A stretch of DNA of 64,000 nt, taken from Litorimonas haliclonae. Lineage in GTDB: Bacteria > Pseudomonadota > Alphaproteobacteria > Caulobacterales > Maricaulaceae. Below are positions 24,700 to 33,071 of this stretch, piece after piece. Both the position numbers and the translations under genes were made by a program. The notes beneath the pieces are model-generated. The model was not told where the DNA came from. It worked only from the letters and a program-made list of their open reading frames with translations, and ran no database searches. Where the stretch lies: contig NZ_CBCSCO010000003.1 of NCBI RefSeq assembly GCF_965138505.1, forward strand, positions 415,133-479,132, given 5' to 3'. Position 1 is the first letter of the stretch; each line of letters begins with the position of its first letter.

Positions 24700-25764
24700 T
24701 TATAATTCGCCTGTTTTGATTTTCAGTCTGGCAAGTTGCCCGAGAGCACTTGTCATTTGTCCGTAGTCTTTGAATCTCGGATTGTCGTTTTGCCCGCGAT
24801 AAAATCTTGCATAAATTTGCTGGATGATAACCGCCAAACGCCAAATGCCGTAAACGTAATAGAACTGAAAGCCCGAGACATCCGCTCCGGTTTTTTCTGC
24901 GTAAAAATCCAAAATTTCCTGCCGCGTCATCATGCCGGGCGCGCCGGAGGGCTGCCGCACCATCATTTGCATGAAGGGCGGGTCGTCCGCGTGAATCCAG
25001 TACGCAAGCGTATTGCCTAAATCCATCATGGGGTCGCCGAGTGCGGATATTTCCCAATCCAGGACCGCCTCTATCCGGGTCGGGTCGCTTGCCTTCAAAA
25101 TGCAATTATCAATGCGGTAATCGCCGTGAATAACAGCCGCGCCGCGTTCCTTGGCGGGCATATTGTCAACGAGCCAGTTTTGAACATCTTCAAATTTTTC
25201 AATATCGTCCGTCCAAGCAGCCTCGAAACGGCGGTTCCAGCCCGTGATTTGGCGCTTCACATATCCTTGGGGCTTTCCGAAACCTCCAAGTCCGACGGCC
25301 TCATAATCAACACTATGAAGATCAACCAGAGTTTGAAAGAAATTCTCGCAAAGCTCTCGCGTATCTTTCTCAGTCCAATTCCACTCTGTCGGAATTTTGT
25401 TGTGTATCAACGGCCCTTCGGAACGATCCATGACATAAAATTCTGATCCAATAATGGAAGAATCATCCGTGTAATAAAGCGTGTTCGGAACCGGGACTTC
25501 ACCTTTCAAGCCGCTCATCACTTTGTATTCGCGGCTCATATCATGGCCGGATTTTGGCTTATCTCCGAAAGGCGGACGGCGTAAAACCATACGACGCTCC
25601 GGATAATCTAGAGCATATGTCAAATTGGACGCGCCCGATGGATATTGAGTGACCTCGGGTTTCCCTTTCAAATCAGGCAGTTCTTTTTTCAGAACCGCAT
25701 CTATAGCGTCGATATCCAGTTCTTCGCCTTTACGAACCTCTACTGTTGGATTGATATCAGCCAT
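24700..25764 (-). CDS. APH-fold acyl-CoA kinase, LvaA/ACAD11 N-domain-like
   Basis: A 354-residue protein of the aminoglycoside phosphotransferase fold. The catalytic loop VIHGDYRIDNCIL and the metal motif VLDWEISALGDPMMDLG are intact, and NLTYALDYPERRMVLRRPP contains the nucleotide-binding strands. Relatives next to acyl-CoA dehydrogenases phosphorylate the hydroxyl of 4-hydroxyacyl-CoAs rather than antibiotics, so this should not be called a resistance gene. The ATG at 25764 overlaps the stop of the upstream SDR by one base (TAATG). Confidence 0.87.
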   Translation of the reverse strand: MADINPTVEVRKGEELDIDAIDAVLKKELPDLKGKPEVTQYPSGASNLTYALDYPERRMVLRRPPFGDKPKSGHDMSREYKVMSGLKGEVPVPNTLYYTDDSSIIGSEFYVMDRSEGPLIHNKIPTEWNWTEKDTRELCENFFQTLVDLHSVDYEAVGLGGFGKPQGYVKRQITGWNRRFEAAWTDDIEKFEDVQNWLVDNMPAKERGAAVIHGDYRIDNCILKASDPTRIEAVLDWEISALGDPMMDLGNTLAYWIHADDPPFMQMMVRQPSGAPGMMTRQEILDFYAEKTGADVSGFQFYYVYGIWRLAVIIQQIYARFYRGQNDNPRFKDYGQMTSALGQLARLKIKTGEL

Positions 25765-26525
25765 TAAATAACGGCGCCCCCGTCGACCACCATGCATTGA
25801 CCGGTATAATAGCTTGCTTCTTCAGAGGCCATGTACAGCACCGCGCCGACCATTTCTTCGGGTTGAGCCATACGCTTAATCGCCAAGTTCATTTTGACGT
25901 ACAAATCCATGGCTGGGTTGTCTTTCAAAGCACTGGCGAGTTTTGTATCCGTGAAGCCCGGCAGCAGAGCGTTCACTCTTACGCCATGTTGTGAATACTC
26001 CTTGGCCAGACCCTTTGTCATCGCGATCAGGGCCGCTTTACTCATGCCGTAGATAACGCGGAACTCAGCTGGCTGTAGCCCGTCAATTGACGCAACATTC
26101 ACCACTGAGCCGCCGCCATCAGCTTTGAGCATTTTATAAGCTTTGGTTGTCAGGAAATACGGGCCGCGTGTATTCACTTCGATTGTCTTATCAAACGCGC
26201 CTTCACTGGCCTCGTGGGCAGGGCCGAAATGCGGGCTCGTAGCGCCGTTATTGATTAAGATATCAAGACGACCAAACTCCTTTTCGATCATGGACAAGAC
26301 CTTGTCGTGATGATCTAGTTCGCCCAGATGAAGCTCCGCAGAGATAGCTTTACCGCCCTTCTCCCGAATAGCCTCCGCGACTTTCTCGCAGTCAGCTTGC
26401 TTCCGGCTTGAACATATAACTGTCGCGCCGTGTTCCGCTAAGCCGTGCGCGACAGCTTCGCCAATACCGCGAGACGCGCCCGCGACCAAAGCAACCTTGC
26501 CGGATAAATCAAATCTCTTCGTCAT
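25764..26525 (-). CDS. SDR family oxidoreductase
   Basis: A 253-residue NAD(P)-dependent short-chain dehydrogenase. The cofactor loop GASRGIGEA follows VALVA, NNGATSPHFG stands in place of the usual NNAG, and the catalytic Tyr and Lys are in YGMSKAALI with Ser in VNVASIDG. Its C-terminus ends in GQCMVVDGGAVI, as in classical SDRs. Position directly before the APH kinase and acyl-CoA dehydrogenase suggests a 3-hydroxyacyl or oxoacyl substrate in the same pathway. Confidence 0.9.
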   Translation of the reverse strand: MTKRFDLSGKVALVAGASRGIGEAVAHGLAEHGATVICSSRKQADCEKVAEAIREKGGKAISAELHLGELDHHDKVLSMIEKEFGRLDILINNGATSPHFGPAHEASEGAFDKTIEVNTRGPYFLTTKAYKMLKADGGGSVVNVASIDGLQPAEFRVIYGMSKAALIAMTKGLAKEYSQHGVRVNALLPGFTDTKLASALKDNPAMDLYVKMNLAIKRMAQPEEMVGAVLYMASEEASYYTGQCMVVDGGAVI

Positions 26526-26555
26526 AACTCTTCCCGTTAGTTGGTATTGTGCCTG

Positions 26556-27338
26556 TTATTTTTTTGCCGCAGCAAAGGCGTCGCCGACTTTTTGTTTTAG
26601 CTTGCCCATTCCGTCCAGATAGGCGTCCGGATATTTTGCCCGATTGACAAAATACTCCTGAACAACCTCATGCGGAAAAACATAGAATTGGTCTTTTTCT
26701 ATAGCCGCTTTCAAAGCGTTGGCGACGTCGGACGGCTCAAGATATCCGTCCTGACTATTCTCAGCCATGGCCATGCCTTTTGTCATTTCAGAGCGAACAT
26801 ATTGCGGACAAATACAATTGGCTTTTATACCGTCTGCCCCGTGTTCAATTGCCACCGATTCCGCAAACGCGACTGCCGCGTGCTTCGTTGCGGTATAAGA
26901 AGCACTTCCGATTTGATTTAAAAGACCCGCCGCTGACGCCGTGACAACAAAGCGGCCGGAGCCTCTCTCCACCCAGGACGGCATCAGGGCTCGCGCGGCA
27001 TAAACGGACCCCATCACATTGACCTGCCACGCCTGCTCCCAGCTTTCATTACTAGCTTTGGCAACATAGCGGCCATTTCCGGAACCGACCCCTGCGTTTG
27101 AGATATAGGTGTCAATTGGCCCAAGGTCGGCTTCAACGGAGGCGATAAAGTTTTTGACAGACGCTTCATCGCTCACATCACAGATATAGGCTTTCGCTCC
27201 GATTTCTTTAGCTGTTTCTTGGCAGTCTTTATAATCGCTAATCGCCACCTTGGCCCCGTTAGCAATATACATTTCGGCAATGCCGCGACCTATTCCACCT
27301 GTTGCACCTGTGATAGCAATAATCTGATTTTCAAACAT
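26556..27338 (-). CDS. SDR family oxidoreductase
   Basis: A 260-residue short-chain dehydrogenase and first gene of the leftward operon. GATGGIGRGIAE is the cofactor loop, YISNAGVGSG the NAG motif, and YTATKHAAV holds the catalytic Tyr and Lys. The Asp in ISDYKD after the second strand suggests preference for NAD over NADP. The tail after FVNRAKYPDAYLDGMGKL is longer than in the classical type. It lies 30 nt upstream of the second SDR. Confidence 0.9.
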   Translation of the reverse strand: MFENQIIAITGATGGIGRGIAEMYIANGAKVAISDYKDCQETAKEIGAKAYICDVSDEASVKNFIASVEADLGPIDTYISNAGVGSGNGRYVAKASNESWEQAWQVNVMGSVYAARALMPSWVERGSGRFVVTASAAGLLNQIGSASYTATKHAAVAFAESVAIEHGADGIKANCICPQYVRSEMTKGMAMAENSQDGYLEPSDVANALKAAIEKDQFYVFPHEVVQEYFVNRAKYPDAYLDGMGKLKQKVGDAFAAAKK

Positions 27339-27463
27339 AGTCTCACCTTACGGAACGCAAAATAACGAGCAAGTATTTTCCCCTGCCCGATTTGTTCTTA
27401 TTTGCGGGTTCACGGATTACGAAATCAGCTTATACTGTTCAAACAGGGAGCGGGGGAAAAACT

Positions 27464-28693
27464 GTGAATAGCAACTCATCAGAAACGATAGAATTTGAAG
27501 CCTTGCTCGCGACGAGTGTCCTTGATCGTGACAAAGTGCCAAACCAAAATCAGAGTGAGACCTGCTTCTCCTGCGGCAGTAAAATTACGGGTCTATATTG
27601 CAAAGACTGCGGTCAAAAAAACGACGACTATAGGCGTTCTATATTTTCCTTAGCGAAAGACGGAGTTGCCTCTGTTTTCTCCCTTGATTCTCGTATGTGG
27701 CAAACCTGGTTTGCGCTTCTGCTGAAACCCGGCCGAGTTGCGCGCGAATTCGCCAATGGCAAACGTACAAAATGGAGTAGTCCAGTTAGAATTTATCTGG
27801 CTATGAGCTTACTGCTCTTCGGATATCTGGCAATCACACAAACTCAAATTGTGAGCTTGGATATAAACGTCCAACCCAAGGCGACTGTAGAAAAACCGGC
27901 AGATGAAGTGACGCTTGAAGATCTTAAAATGACTCTCGCCATGACAATGTTTGAGACCAAAGCCCAAATTGAAAAAAGAAATTCTGAACGAAATTTTGAA
28001 TATATTGGGATGGTTTTTGATAGCTCTGGCTATGATATGAAAATTTCCGACGGCGGTTTGGTTTTTGAAAAGGAGCCCCCTGAAACAACCCAATCTACAG
28101 ACGAGAGCGAAAAGGCCGATGTTAGTGATACTGAGAGCGCGCCCGTTTCTGAACAAACTATCGAAGAGACGTTTCGTTCGGCTGTTACTCAGGGAAATAG
28201 ACCCAATCGAGTGATGTTAAACAATCAGGAAGTTGATTTGACCGGAGCGTCATTTCGAGACGGCGTCATTCGGTTCATGCGGGATCCATCAGATTTCAGT
28301 GAAACTTTTTCAAAATACATCCCGCGCATTATGTTTGTCATGATGCCCTTCACGATGTTTCTCGGCGCCCTTTTTATCAGAGGCAGAGGCAATGCTTTTC
28401 TCTATGACCATTTGGTCCATGCCGCCTATATCCACGCCATTGTCTTTTTCCTATTACTCGCAGGTTTGATTTTGGCCCGTTTTTCGTTTCTGCCCGGAGG
28501 ATTGATTTTCCTTGTTTTCACCACCTACCTGTTTTTTTACCTGCCGCTCAGTTTGAAACACATGTTTAAAAGAGGCCCCATAAAAACGGTTTGGGCCACG
28601 TACTGCATCGCCGGAATTTACTTAACGGTTATGTTTTCAATTTTGATCTATCTTTCGGTAATGGGAATGCAGAATTATCTGATTGCAAGATAG
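27464..28693 (+). CDS. DUF3667 zinc-ribbon membrane protein
   Basis: A 409-residue protein. A zinc ribbon (CFSCGSKITGLYCKDCGQ) near residue 33 is followed by the DUF3667 block MWQTWFALLLKPGRVAREFANGKRTKWSSPVRIYLAMS and a first membrane helix. A roughly 170-residue acidic and Ser/Thr-rich extramembrane region follows, then about four C-terminal helices from IMFVMMPFTMFLGALF on. The function of DUF3667 is unknown. I use the GTG at 27464 because GGGAG/GGGGG lies upstream and the earlier TTG at 27392 has no ribosome site. A TATACT at 27431-27436 may be the -10 box. Confidence 0.78.
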   Translation: MNSNSSETIEFEALLATSVLDRDKVPNQNQSETCFSCGSKITGLYCKDCGQKNDDYRRSIFSLAKDGVASVFSLDSRMWQTWFALLLKPGRVAREFANGKRTKWSSPVRIYLAMSLLLFGYLAITQTQIVSLDINVQPKATVEKPADEVTLEDLKMTLAMTMFETKAQIEKRNSERNFEYIGMVFDSSGYDMKISDGGLVFEKEPPETTQSTDESEKADVSDTESAPVSEQTIEETFRSAVTQGNRPNRVMLNNQEVDLTGASFRDGVIRFMRDPSDFSETFSKYIPRIMFVMMPFTMFLGALFIRGRGNAFLYDHLVHAAYIHAIVFFLLLAGLILARFSFLPGGLIFLVFTTYLFFYLPLSLKHMFKRGPIKTVWATYCIAGIYLTVMFSILIYLSVMGMQNYLIAR

Positions 28694-28705
28694 TTTCGGT
28701 ATACC

Positions 28706-29170
28706 TCAAGAAATGCTGATGGGGGATTTCGGCGCCCGATCCCCAAACCACCAAAGCGTCGCCGCCGTTGCCGCGAATACAGCGGCTTCCGTAATCGCGC
28801 TCTCTTTTGTGATCAGAAATATAGCTGCCGTAATGCACCACAGGATAAGCGTAATGGCCGGCCGGACGAGCCGAAGTATATTAATGACCCATTGGCTGGC
28901 TTTGCCTAAAGCCGCTTCGGCTTTGATAGAAGCCTCCAGCCCCGCCCAGGAGCCTTGTTGTGCAGATAGAGCCAACTCCAACTCAGTTTCCTGATGCCGC
29001 GCTGCCATATTGAGTTCATGCAGTTTATATTCATGCCCCCACCGGGCGCGCTCTTGGACGTGTTGTTGCTTTTGTTCGAAATACCCAGCAATGCGGCCCA
29101 AAGCCGTTCCCACGATACCAAATAATCCTCCCGCTGCAGCGTCCAATCCAAGCGTTAATGCAGTTGCCAT
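28706..29170 (-). CDS. Holin of the GTA_holin_3TM type
   Basis: A 154-residue protein with an N-terminal Ala/Gly/Leu-rich hydrophobic segment (LDAAAGGLFGIVGTALGRI), a central charged helical region, and two C-terminal hydrophobic segments (PAITLILWCITAAIFLI and EAAVFAATAATLWWFGD). This arrangement and composition match the three-helix holin family described for release of gene transfer agents. It overlaps the end of the M15 peptidase gene by 16 nt, forming a two-gene lysis cassette. No capsid, tail or terminase gene is within the window. Convergent with DUF3667, 12 nt apart. Confidence 0.75.
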   Translation of the reverse strand: MATALTLGLDAAAGGLFGIVGTALGRIAGYFEQKQQHVQERARWGHEYKLHELNMAARHQETELELALSAQQGSWAGLEASIKAEAALGKASQWVINILRLVRPAITLILWCITAAIFLITKESAITEAAVFAATAATLWWFGDRAPKSPISIS

Positions 29171-29640
29171 AATTTCCTCGCTTTCTCTGAGCCGATCCAG
29201 TGACGGGGGCGTCCTAAGTCAATGTGTAAAAATGTTGAGTAAAAACCAAATCCCGTAAAACCGTTTCGCTCTGCGGCGTCTCGTAATCGAAACCGGTTCA
29301 AGTCCCGTAGATTGATGTCTGCGGCAAGTTTCAGGTGTTGAGATAATGGCGCCCCGCCAACATGCGCATTATGAAGCGCGCAGCGATGGCCAGACAGAAT
29401 ATGCAGAGGGGCCTTCATATCGCTTCGAAGGTTTTGCAACCTATCCAGAAACTCTGGCCAGATGTACCCCTCCCCGCAGTGACGGCACGCCATTTCAGCG
29501 AAGGAAAAATTTGGCCAACGCCTAGGCTGCCAAGCGTCAGAGATAGATAGGTTGTTGTTTTCTTCACTCGGGACGAATGTACCCGTACGCCTTTGACAAT
29601 TATTTGTGTGTCTCATCATGATCTGAATATAGCTCAGCAT
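29155..29640 (-). CDS. M15A-type peptidoglycan peptidase (endolysin)
   Basis: A 161-residue zinc peptidase of the Peptidase_M15_3 type. The core starts at FSFAEMACRHCGEGYIWPEFLDRLQ, and the metal and catalytic residues are in SGHRC, SQHLKLAADIN and FLHIDLG (HxxxxxxD ... HxD). Such enzymes cut peptide cross-links of peptidoglycan and serve as endolysins in phages and gene transfer agents. There is no signal peptide, so export would rely on the holin encoded next. The start is uncertain: ATG at 29640, 29619 or 29616, none with a good ribosome site. The upstream terminator ends at about 29658, leaving almost no room for a promoter. Confidence 0.83.
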   Translation of the reverse strand: MLSYIQIMMRHTNNCQRRTGTFVPSEENNNLSISDAWQPRRWPNFSFAEMACRHCGEGYIWPEFLDRLQNLRSDMKAPLHILSGHRCALHNAHVGGAPLSQHLKLAADINLRDLNRFRLRDAAERNGFTGFGFYSTFLHIDLGRPRHWIGSEKARKLWQLH

Positions 29641-29657
29641 CACAGAGTGAGGACGCA

Positions 29658-29682
29658 ATAAAAAACCCGCTTTAAAAGCGGG
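29658..29682 (-). terminator. Rho-independent terminator after the DUF2853 gene
   Basis: On the minus strand CCCGCTTT/AAAGCGGG at 29666-29682 forms a GC-rich hairpin followed by a run TTTTTTATTG. It ends the OmpA-DUF2853 transcript 49 nt after the stop and sits immediately upstream of the endolysin start codons. Confidence 0.88.
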
Positions 29683-29730
29683 CCTTTAGAGTAAAATAAA
29701 CGTGGATCTAAATCCAGCCTGTGAGCAACC

Positions 29731-30753
29731 CTAGTTAAACAAGCTCATCTTGCGGGCTTTCTTTGCCGCCAAGTAATAGAAGGTTACGCGGGACTTAAAC
29801 CGGTCGCCTTTCATTTCCTGACAAACCTTTTTCACAAGTTCCATCTGACCGGAATCTTTTTCTAGTTTTTTAGTGACAAATCCATCTGCGACCCGTTTCA
29901 GCTCGGCTTCGTCGGAACAGGCAACAAGAGAACTGTCGCGCGAACGTAGAGCCACACCACAATATTTCACGATGTTTTCAACGGTCTTGCGTTTTGCTTT
30001 TGAATCATACTTTTTGACATTGGTGTAGTATTTTTCAAACGCCGCTTCTTCTTTGCTTACCTTTGGTTTCTTGGCACGCGTTGACCCTGGCTTAGGTCCA
30101 GGCTTCTTGCGGGGCTTTCCAGCTGCTGTCAGTTCACCGCGTTTAGTTCCCGGTTTCGGTCCAGGTTTACGCTTAGTTTTTGTCGCAGCGGCCGTTTTTG
30201 CAACGGCTTTAGGCTTTGTCGTCTTTTTAGCTGCCGCTTTTTTAGGAGCAGGCTTCTTAGCTGTTTTGGTTTTAGCTGTTGCCGAAGCTGCAGTTTTTGC
30301 CGTCGCCTTCTTCTTGCTAGCAGGTTTTTTGGTTGCTGCCTTTTTCGCAGGCGCCTTTTTAGCCTTGGCTTTCGGCGCTTCCGATAAACGGCCCTCAAGG
30401 TATTTCACCCGCGCCGCTAAATAACGGTTACGCCATTCCAGCGCGTAAGTTTCATCATCATCGCCGCCTTGAGCCGCTGGGGCCGCCGACGCAACGCTCG
30501 CGCCAGTGCCAGCAGAAGCGAGCTTACCTTTAAGATCACTGACTTCCGTTTCATTTGCAGATAGTCTGCCTTTGAGAGCTTGGTTCTCTGTGCGCAGTTT
30601 ATCGGCTTCTGCCCGGAGAGCTTTTTCGCCTTCGACAGATAAATCGCCTTCTTGCTTCTTACCTCGGAATAAAAGCCACCCTAGAAAAAGCCCGATCAGA
30701 GCTGCAATCACCATGGGAACGATTAGGTATCCAATTATATAACTTAAGTTCAT
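29731..30753 (-). CDS. Membrane-anchored histone H1-like protein with DUF2853 domain
   Basis: A 340-residue protein in four parts. An N-terminal membrane helix (about 4-29, IVPMVIAALIGLFLGWLLF) is followed by a short coiled coil with heptads (about 38-80), then EWRNRYLAARVKYLEGRL, and a long Lys/Ala/Pro region (about 128-235) like eukaryotic H1 tails and bacterial Hc1/AlgP. This region includes two AT-hook-like repeats, KRKPGPKPGTKRG and RKKPGPKPGSTRAKK. The C-terminal 100 residues match DUF2853 (KKYDSKAKRKTVENIVKYC, ALRSRDSSLVACSD and SRVTFYYLAAKK). DNA binding at the membrane is inferred. Ribosome site AGGAG; 34 nt after the OmpA gene. Confidence 0.82.
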   Translation of the reverse strand: MNLSYIIGYLIVPMVIAALIGLFLGWLLFRGKKQEGDLSVEGEKALRAEADKLRTENQALKGRLSANETEVSDLKGKLASAGTGASVASAAPAAQGGDDDETYALEWRNRYLAARVKYLEGRLSEAPKAKAKKAPAKKAATKKPASKKKATAKTAASATAKTKTAKKPAPKKAAAKKTTKPKAVAKTAAATKTKRKPGPKPGTKRGELTAAGKPRKKPGPKPGSTRAKKPKVSKEEAAFEKYYTNVKKYDSKAKRKTVENIVKYCGVALRSRDSSLVACSDEAELKRVADGFVTKKLEKDSGQMELVKKVCQEMKGDRFKSRVTFYYLAAKKARKMSLFN

Positions 30754-30787
30754 TTAAATGTCTCCTATAAGAATGGATCAGGCGTGT

Positions 30788-31897
30788 CTACTGGGCCTGT
30801 GTTAGCGTGAAGGTAGTCCGGCGATTCATTTCTTGGCCTTGCGCCGTGGCATTATCGCCGATCGGATTTGACTCCCCATGTCCTGTTGCCGTCATACGGT
30901 TACGCTCGACACCTTGCTGGGTCAAATACGCCAGAACACGGTTGGCCCGTCGTTCAGATAATTGCTGATTCGCCTCCGTATCACCAGTGTTATCCGTATA
31001 ACCGTCAATCTGAATACGGAAATTTTGGCACTGATTCGCGGCGGCGGAAATTTCTGCCAAGAGGTCAAAACTAGAATCTCCGGTGATATCAGACTGTCCT
31101 GACGGAAATTCGATTTTCGTACCTTCGTTTAAATCATCGAATAGAGTTTGACAGATTGCCTGGGACTCAACCTGTCCAATAACATCAGAAGCCAAATTAG
31201 GGACGTTGATGTTTGACGCTCCATTATAGGCAGCTGGTACATCAGATGCGAAGTTGTTGATACGCTCCCGTATTTCTGCCGAACTGGCTTGGCCGTGAAT
31301 TAAAAAGTTATTATTCTCTAATTGAAATCGTCCGCTATCCATAAGGGCTAATTCTTCGATACCTTGTTCGATAACGCTTACCCAGTTTTCATCCGGCGCC
31401 CCGCTGGCAATCTCAACACTGGCGCTCTGAACTGATTCAGAAAAGGCTGTATTGGCCTTTGCTAGAACCGAGTCGCGCTCTTGAGCATTGCCGACATACC
31501 CATCAAGAGTGACATTCCCGTCCTCCAATTTGGTAACACTAAATGTGTAGGGAGATTCGACAGTAGCCGCAGGCGGCTCAACGGCTTGAACCTGCTGAGA
31601 GGTTGTCACGGTCACGTCACTTAGAACACGATGCCAAGGACTGTCCGTCTGACAATCCGAACAAACAGTGTTTTGTGCGGTTTCCACAGCGCCGCGAGCT
31701 GCATCATTAGAAGGCGCATTGCCTGTTACTGTCGCAATATGGCCGTTCATCTCTACACCGGCCCAATCATAATTTTGATTTTGAAGAGCGGCGCGAATAT
31801 CGTCCCCCATATTCTCAGATATTTTCGGCCCCATAATCAGCGCATAGGCCGCTGCGCCGATGACTAAAAGTAATATCCCTAACAACCACTTCCCCAT
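30788..31897 (-). CDS. OmpA family protein with BON-like repeats
   Basis: A 369-residue envelope protein. An N-terminal hydrophobic anchor or uncleaved signal (WLLGILLLVIGAAAYALIMG) is followed by two or three BON-like alpha/beta repeats (WAGVEMNGHIATVTGNAPS, KLEDGNVTLDGYVGNAQER and FQLENNNFLIHGQASS), and a C-terminal OmpA peptidoglycan-binding domain (IQIDGYTDNTGDTEANQQLS and RRANRVLAYL). The layout resembles mycobacterial OmpATb/ArfA. It is the first gene of a two-gene unit with the membrane-histone protein. Confidence 0.88.
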   Translation of the reverse strand: MGKWLLGILLLVIGAAAYALIMGPKISENMGDDIRAALQNQNYDWAGVEMNGHIATVTGNAPSNDAARGAVETAQNTVCSDCQTDSPWHRVLSDVTVTTSQQVQAVEPPAATVESPYTFSVTKLEDGNVTLDGYVGNAQERDSVLAKANTAFSESVQSASVEIASGAPDENWVSVIEQGIEELALMDSGRFQLENNNFLIHGQASSAEIRERINNFASDVPAAYNGASNINVPNLASDVIGQVESQAICQTLFDDLNEGTKIEFPSGQSDITGDSSFDLLAEISAAANQCQNFRIQIDGYTDNTGDTEANQQLSERRANRVLAYLTQQGVERNRMTATGHGESNPIGDNATAQGQEMNRRTTFTLTQAQ

Positions 31898-32091
31898 AAG
31901 TCCTCCGAAGGTCTAGGCATCAATATTAGTCCATGGCCCAATTAAATAACTTTGGAGCCAAACTAATAAATATCCTTTAGAGCATGGGTGAAGCCGTTGC
32001 AATAAGGATGAAGGATTTGCAAGGTTTTTAATTTAGCCTCCCTCAATCTCGGGAAAGCGGAAATGAAAACAGCAATTAATCGGGATTAGGC

Positions 32092-33051
32092 TCAGAATGA
32101 CAAACGGGATTTTGCCGCCGCATATTCCTCTTTCATCTGCGCCACAATTTCGGCGACGGGCGGAGCGGAGGAAACGCTCCCGACACCTTGGCCGGCGCCC
32201 CAGATATCTTTCCAGGCTTTGGCATCCGTATTTCCGCCGGAGCCAAAATTCATGGACTTCTTATCTGCCGTTGGCAAATTATTTGGATCCAGTCCGGCTT
32301 TCTCTATTGAACCTTTTAAATAGTTTCCGTGAACTCCTGTGAAGAGAGAGGAGTAAATTATATCCTCCCCAGCCGAATCGACGATCTCTTGCTTATAGGC
32401 TTGTTCAGCATTGGCTTCTTCCGAAGCAATGAAACGTGTTCCAATATAGGCAAAATCCGCACCAATGGCTTGGGCCCCCGCGACGGATCCGCCCGTAGCA
32501 ATAGAACCCGACAACAGAAGTGGGCCATCATGGAATTGGCGGATTTCAGGGATAAGAGCGAAAGGAGATAGAAGTCCTGCATGCCCGCCTGCTCCGGCGC
32601 AAACCGCAATTAAACCATCGGCGCCCATTTCAAGCGCCTTCTTAGAATGACGAATATTGACCACGTCATGAAGGATAATTCCGCCGTAACTATGTGTCGT
32701 ATCATAAACCATCTTTGAGGCCTGAAGGCTCGTAATAATAATCGGTACTTCATGCTTGCGACAAATTTCCATATCGTGCTCAAGACGATTATTCGACTTG
32801 TGACAAATCTGGTTCACCGCGAAAGGAGCAACTTTCTTGTCTGGATTGTCTTTCTGGAATTTTTCAAGTTCCAATTTTATTTGAACAATCCACTTCTCCA
32901 GCATCTCTGCCGGGCGCGCGTTAAGCGCAGGAAAGGATCCGACAATTCCGGCTTTGCATTGCGCTATCACCAATTCAGGCCCGCTCACGATAAACATGGG
33001 CGCGGCAATTACGGGAAAATCCAAATCTTCCAAAATCGCAGGTAGGGTCAT
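32092..33051 (-). CDS. Nitronate monooxygenase/2-nitropropane dioxygenase family protein
   Basis: A 319-residue FMN-dependent TIM-barrel enzyme. PVIAAPMFIVSGPELV at the N-terminus, GIILHDVVNIRHSKKALEMGADGLIAVCAGAGGH, and LLSGSIATGGSVAGAQAIGADFAYIGTRFIAS are the typical phosphate- and flavin-binding blocks, with a His in GAGGHAG. Members oxidise nitronates or act as enoyl reductases; the substrate is open. It follows the M28 peptidase by 20 nt on the same strand, so the two are probably co-transcribed. The 194 nt downstream hold no recognisable gene. Confidence 0.88.
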   Translation of the reverse strand: MTLPAILEDLDFPVIAAPMFIVSGPELVIAQCKAGIVGSFPALNARPAEMLEKWIVQIKLELEKFQKDNPDKKVAPFAVNQICHKSNNRLEHDMEICRKHEVPIIITSLQASKMVYDTTHSYGGIILHDVVNIRHSKKALEMGADGLIAVCAGAGGHAGLLSPFALIPEIRQFHDGPLLLSGSIATGGSVAGAQAIGADFAYIGTRFIASEEANAEQAYKQEIVDSAGEDIIYSSLFTGVHGNYLKGSIEKAGLDPNNLPTADKKSMNFGSGGNTDAKAWKDIWGAGQGVGSVSSAPPVAEIVAQMKEEYAAAKSRLSF

Positions 33052-33071
33052 GAGAGTATATCTTTCAAATA

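Noticed and set aside
24700..25764. Aminoglycoside phosphotransferase as antibiotic resistance gene
   Set aside because: Context beside acyl-CoA dehydrogenase and SDRs identifies a metabolic acyl-CoA kinase of the LvaA/ACAD11 type.
30053..30424. Rightward Ala/Phe/Leu-rich frame that looks like a membrane protein opposite the histone-like tail
   Set aside because: It is the reverse complement of Lys/Ala codons, which always read as hydrophobic residues; not a gene.
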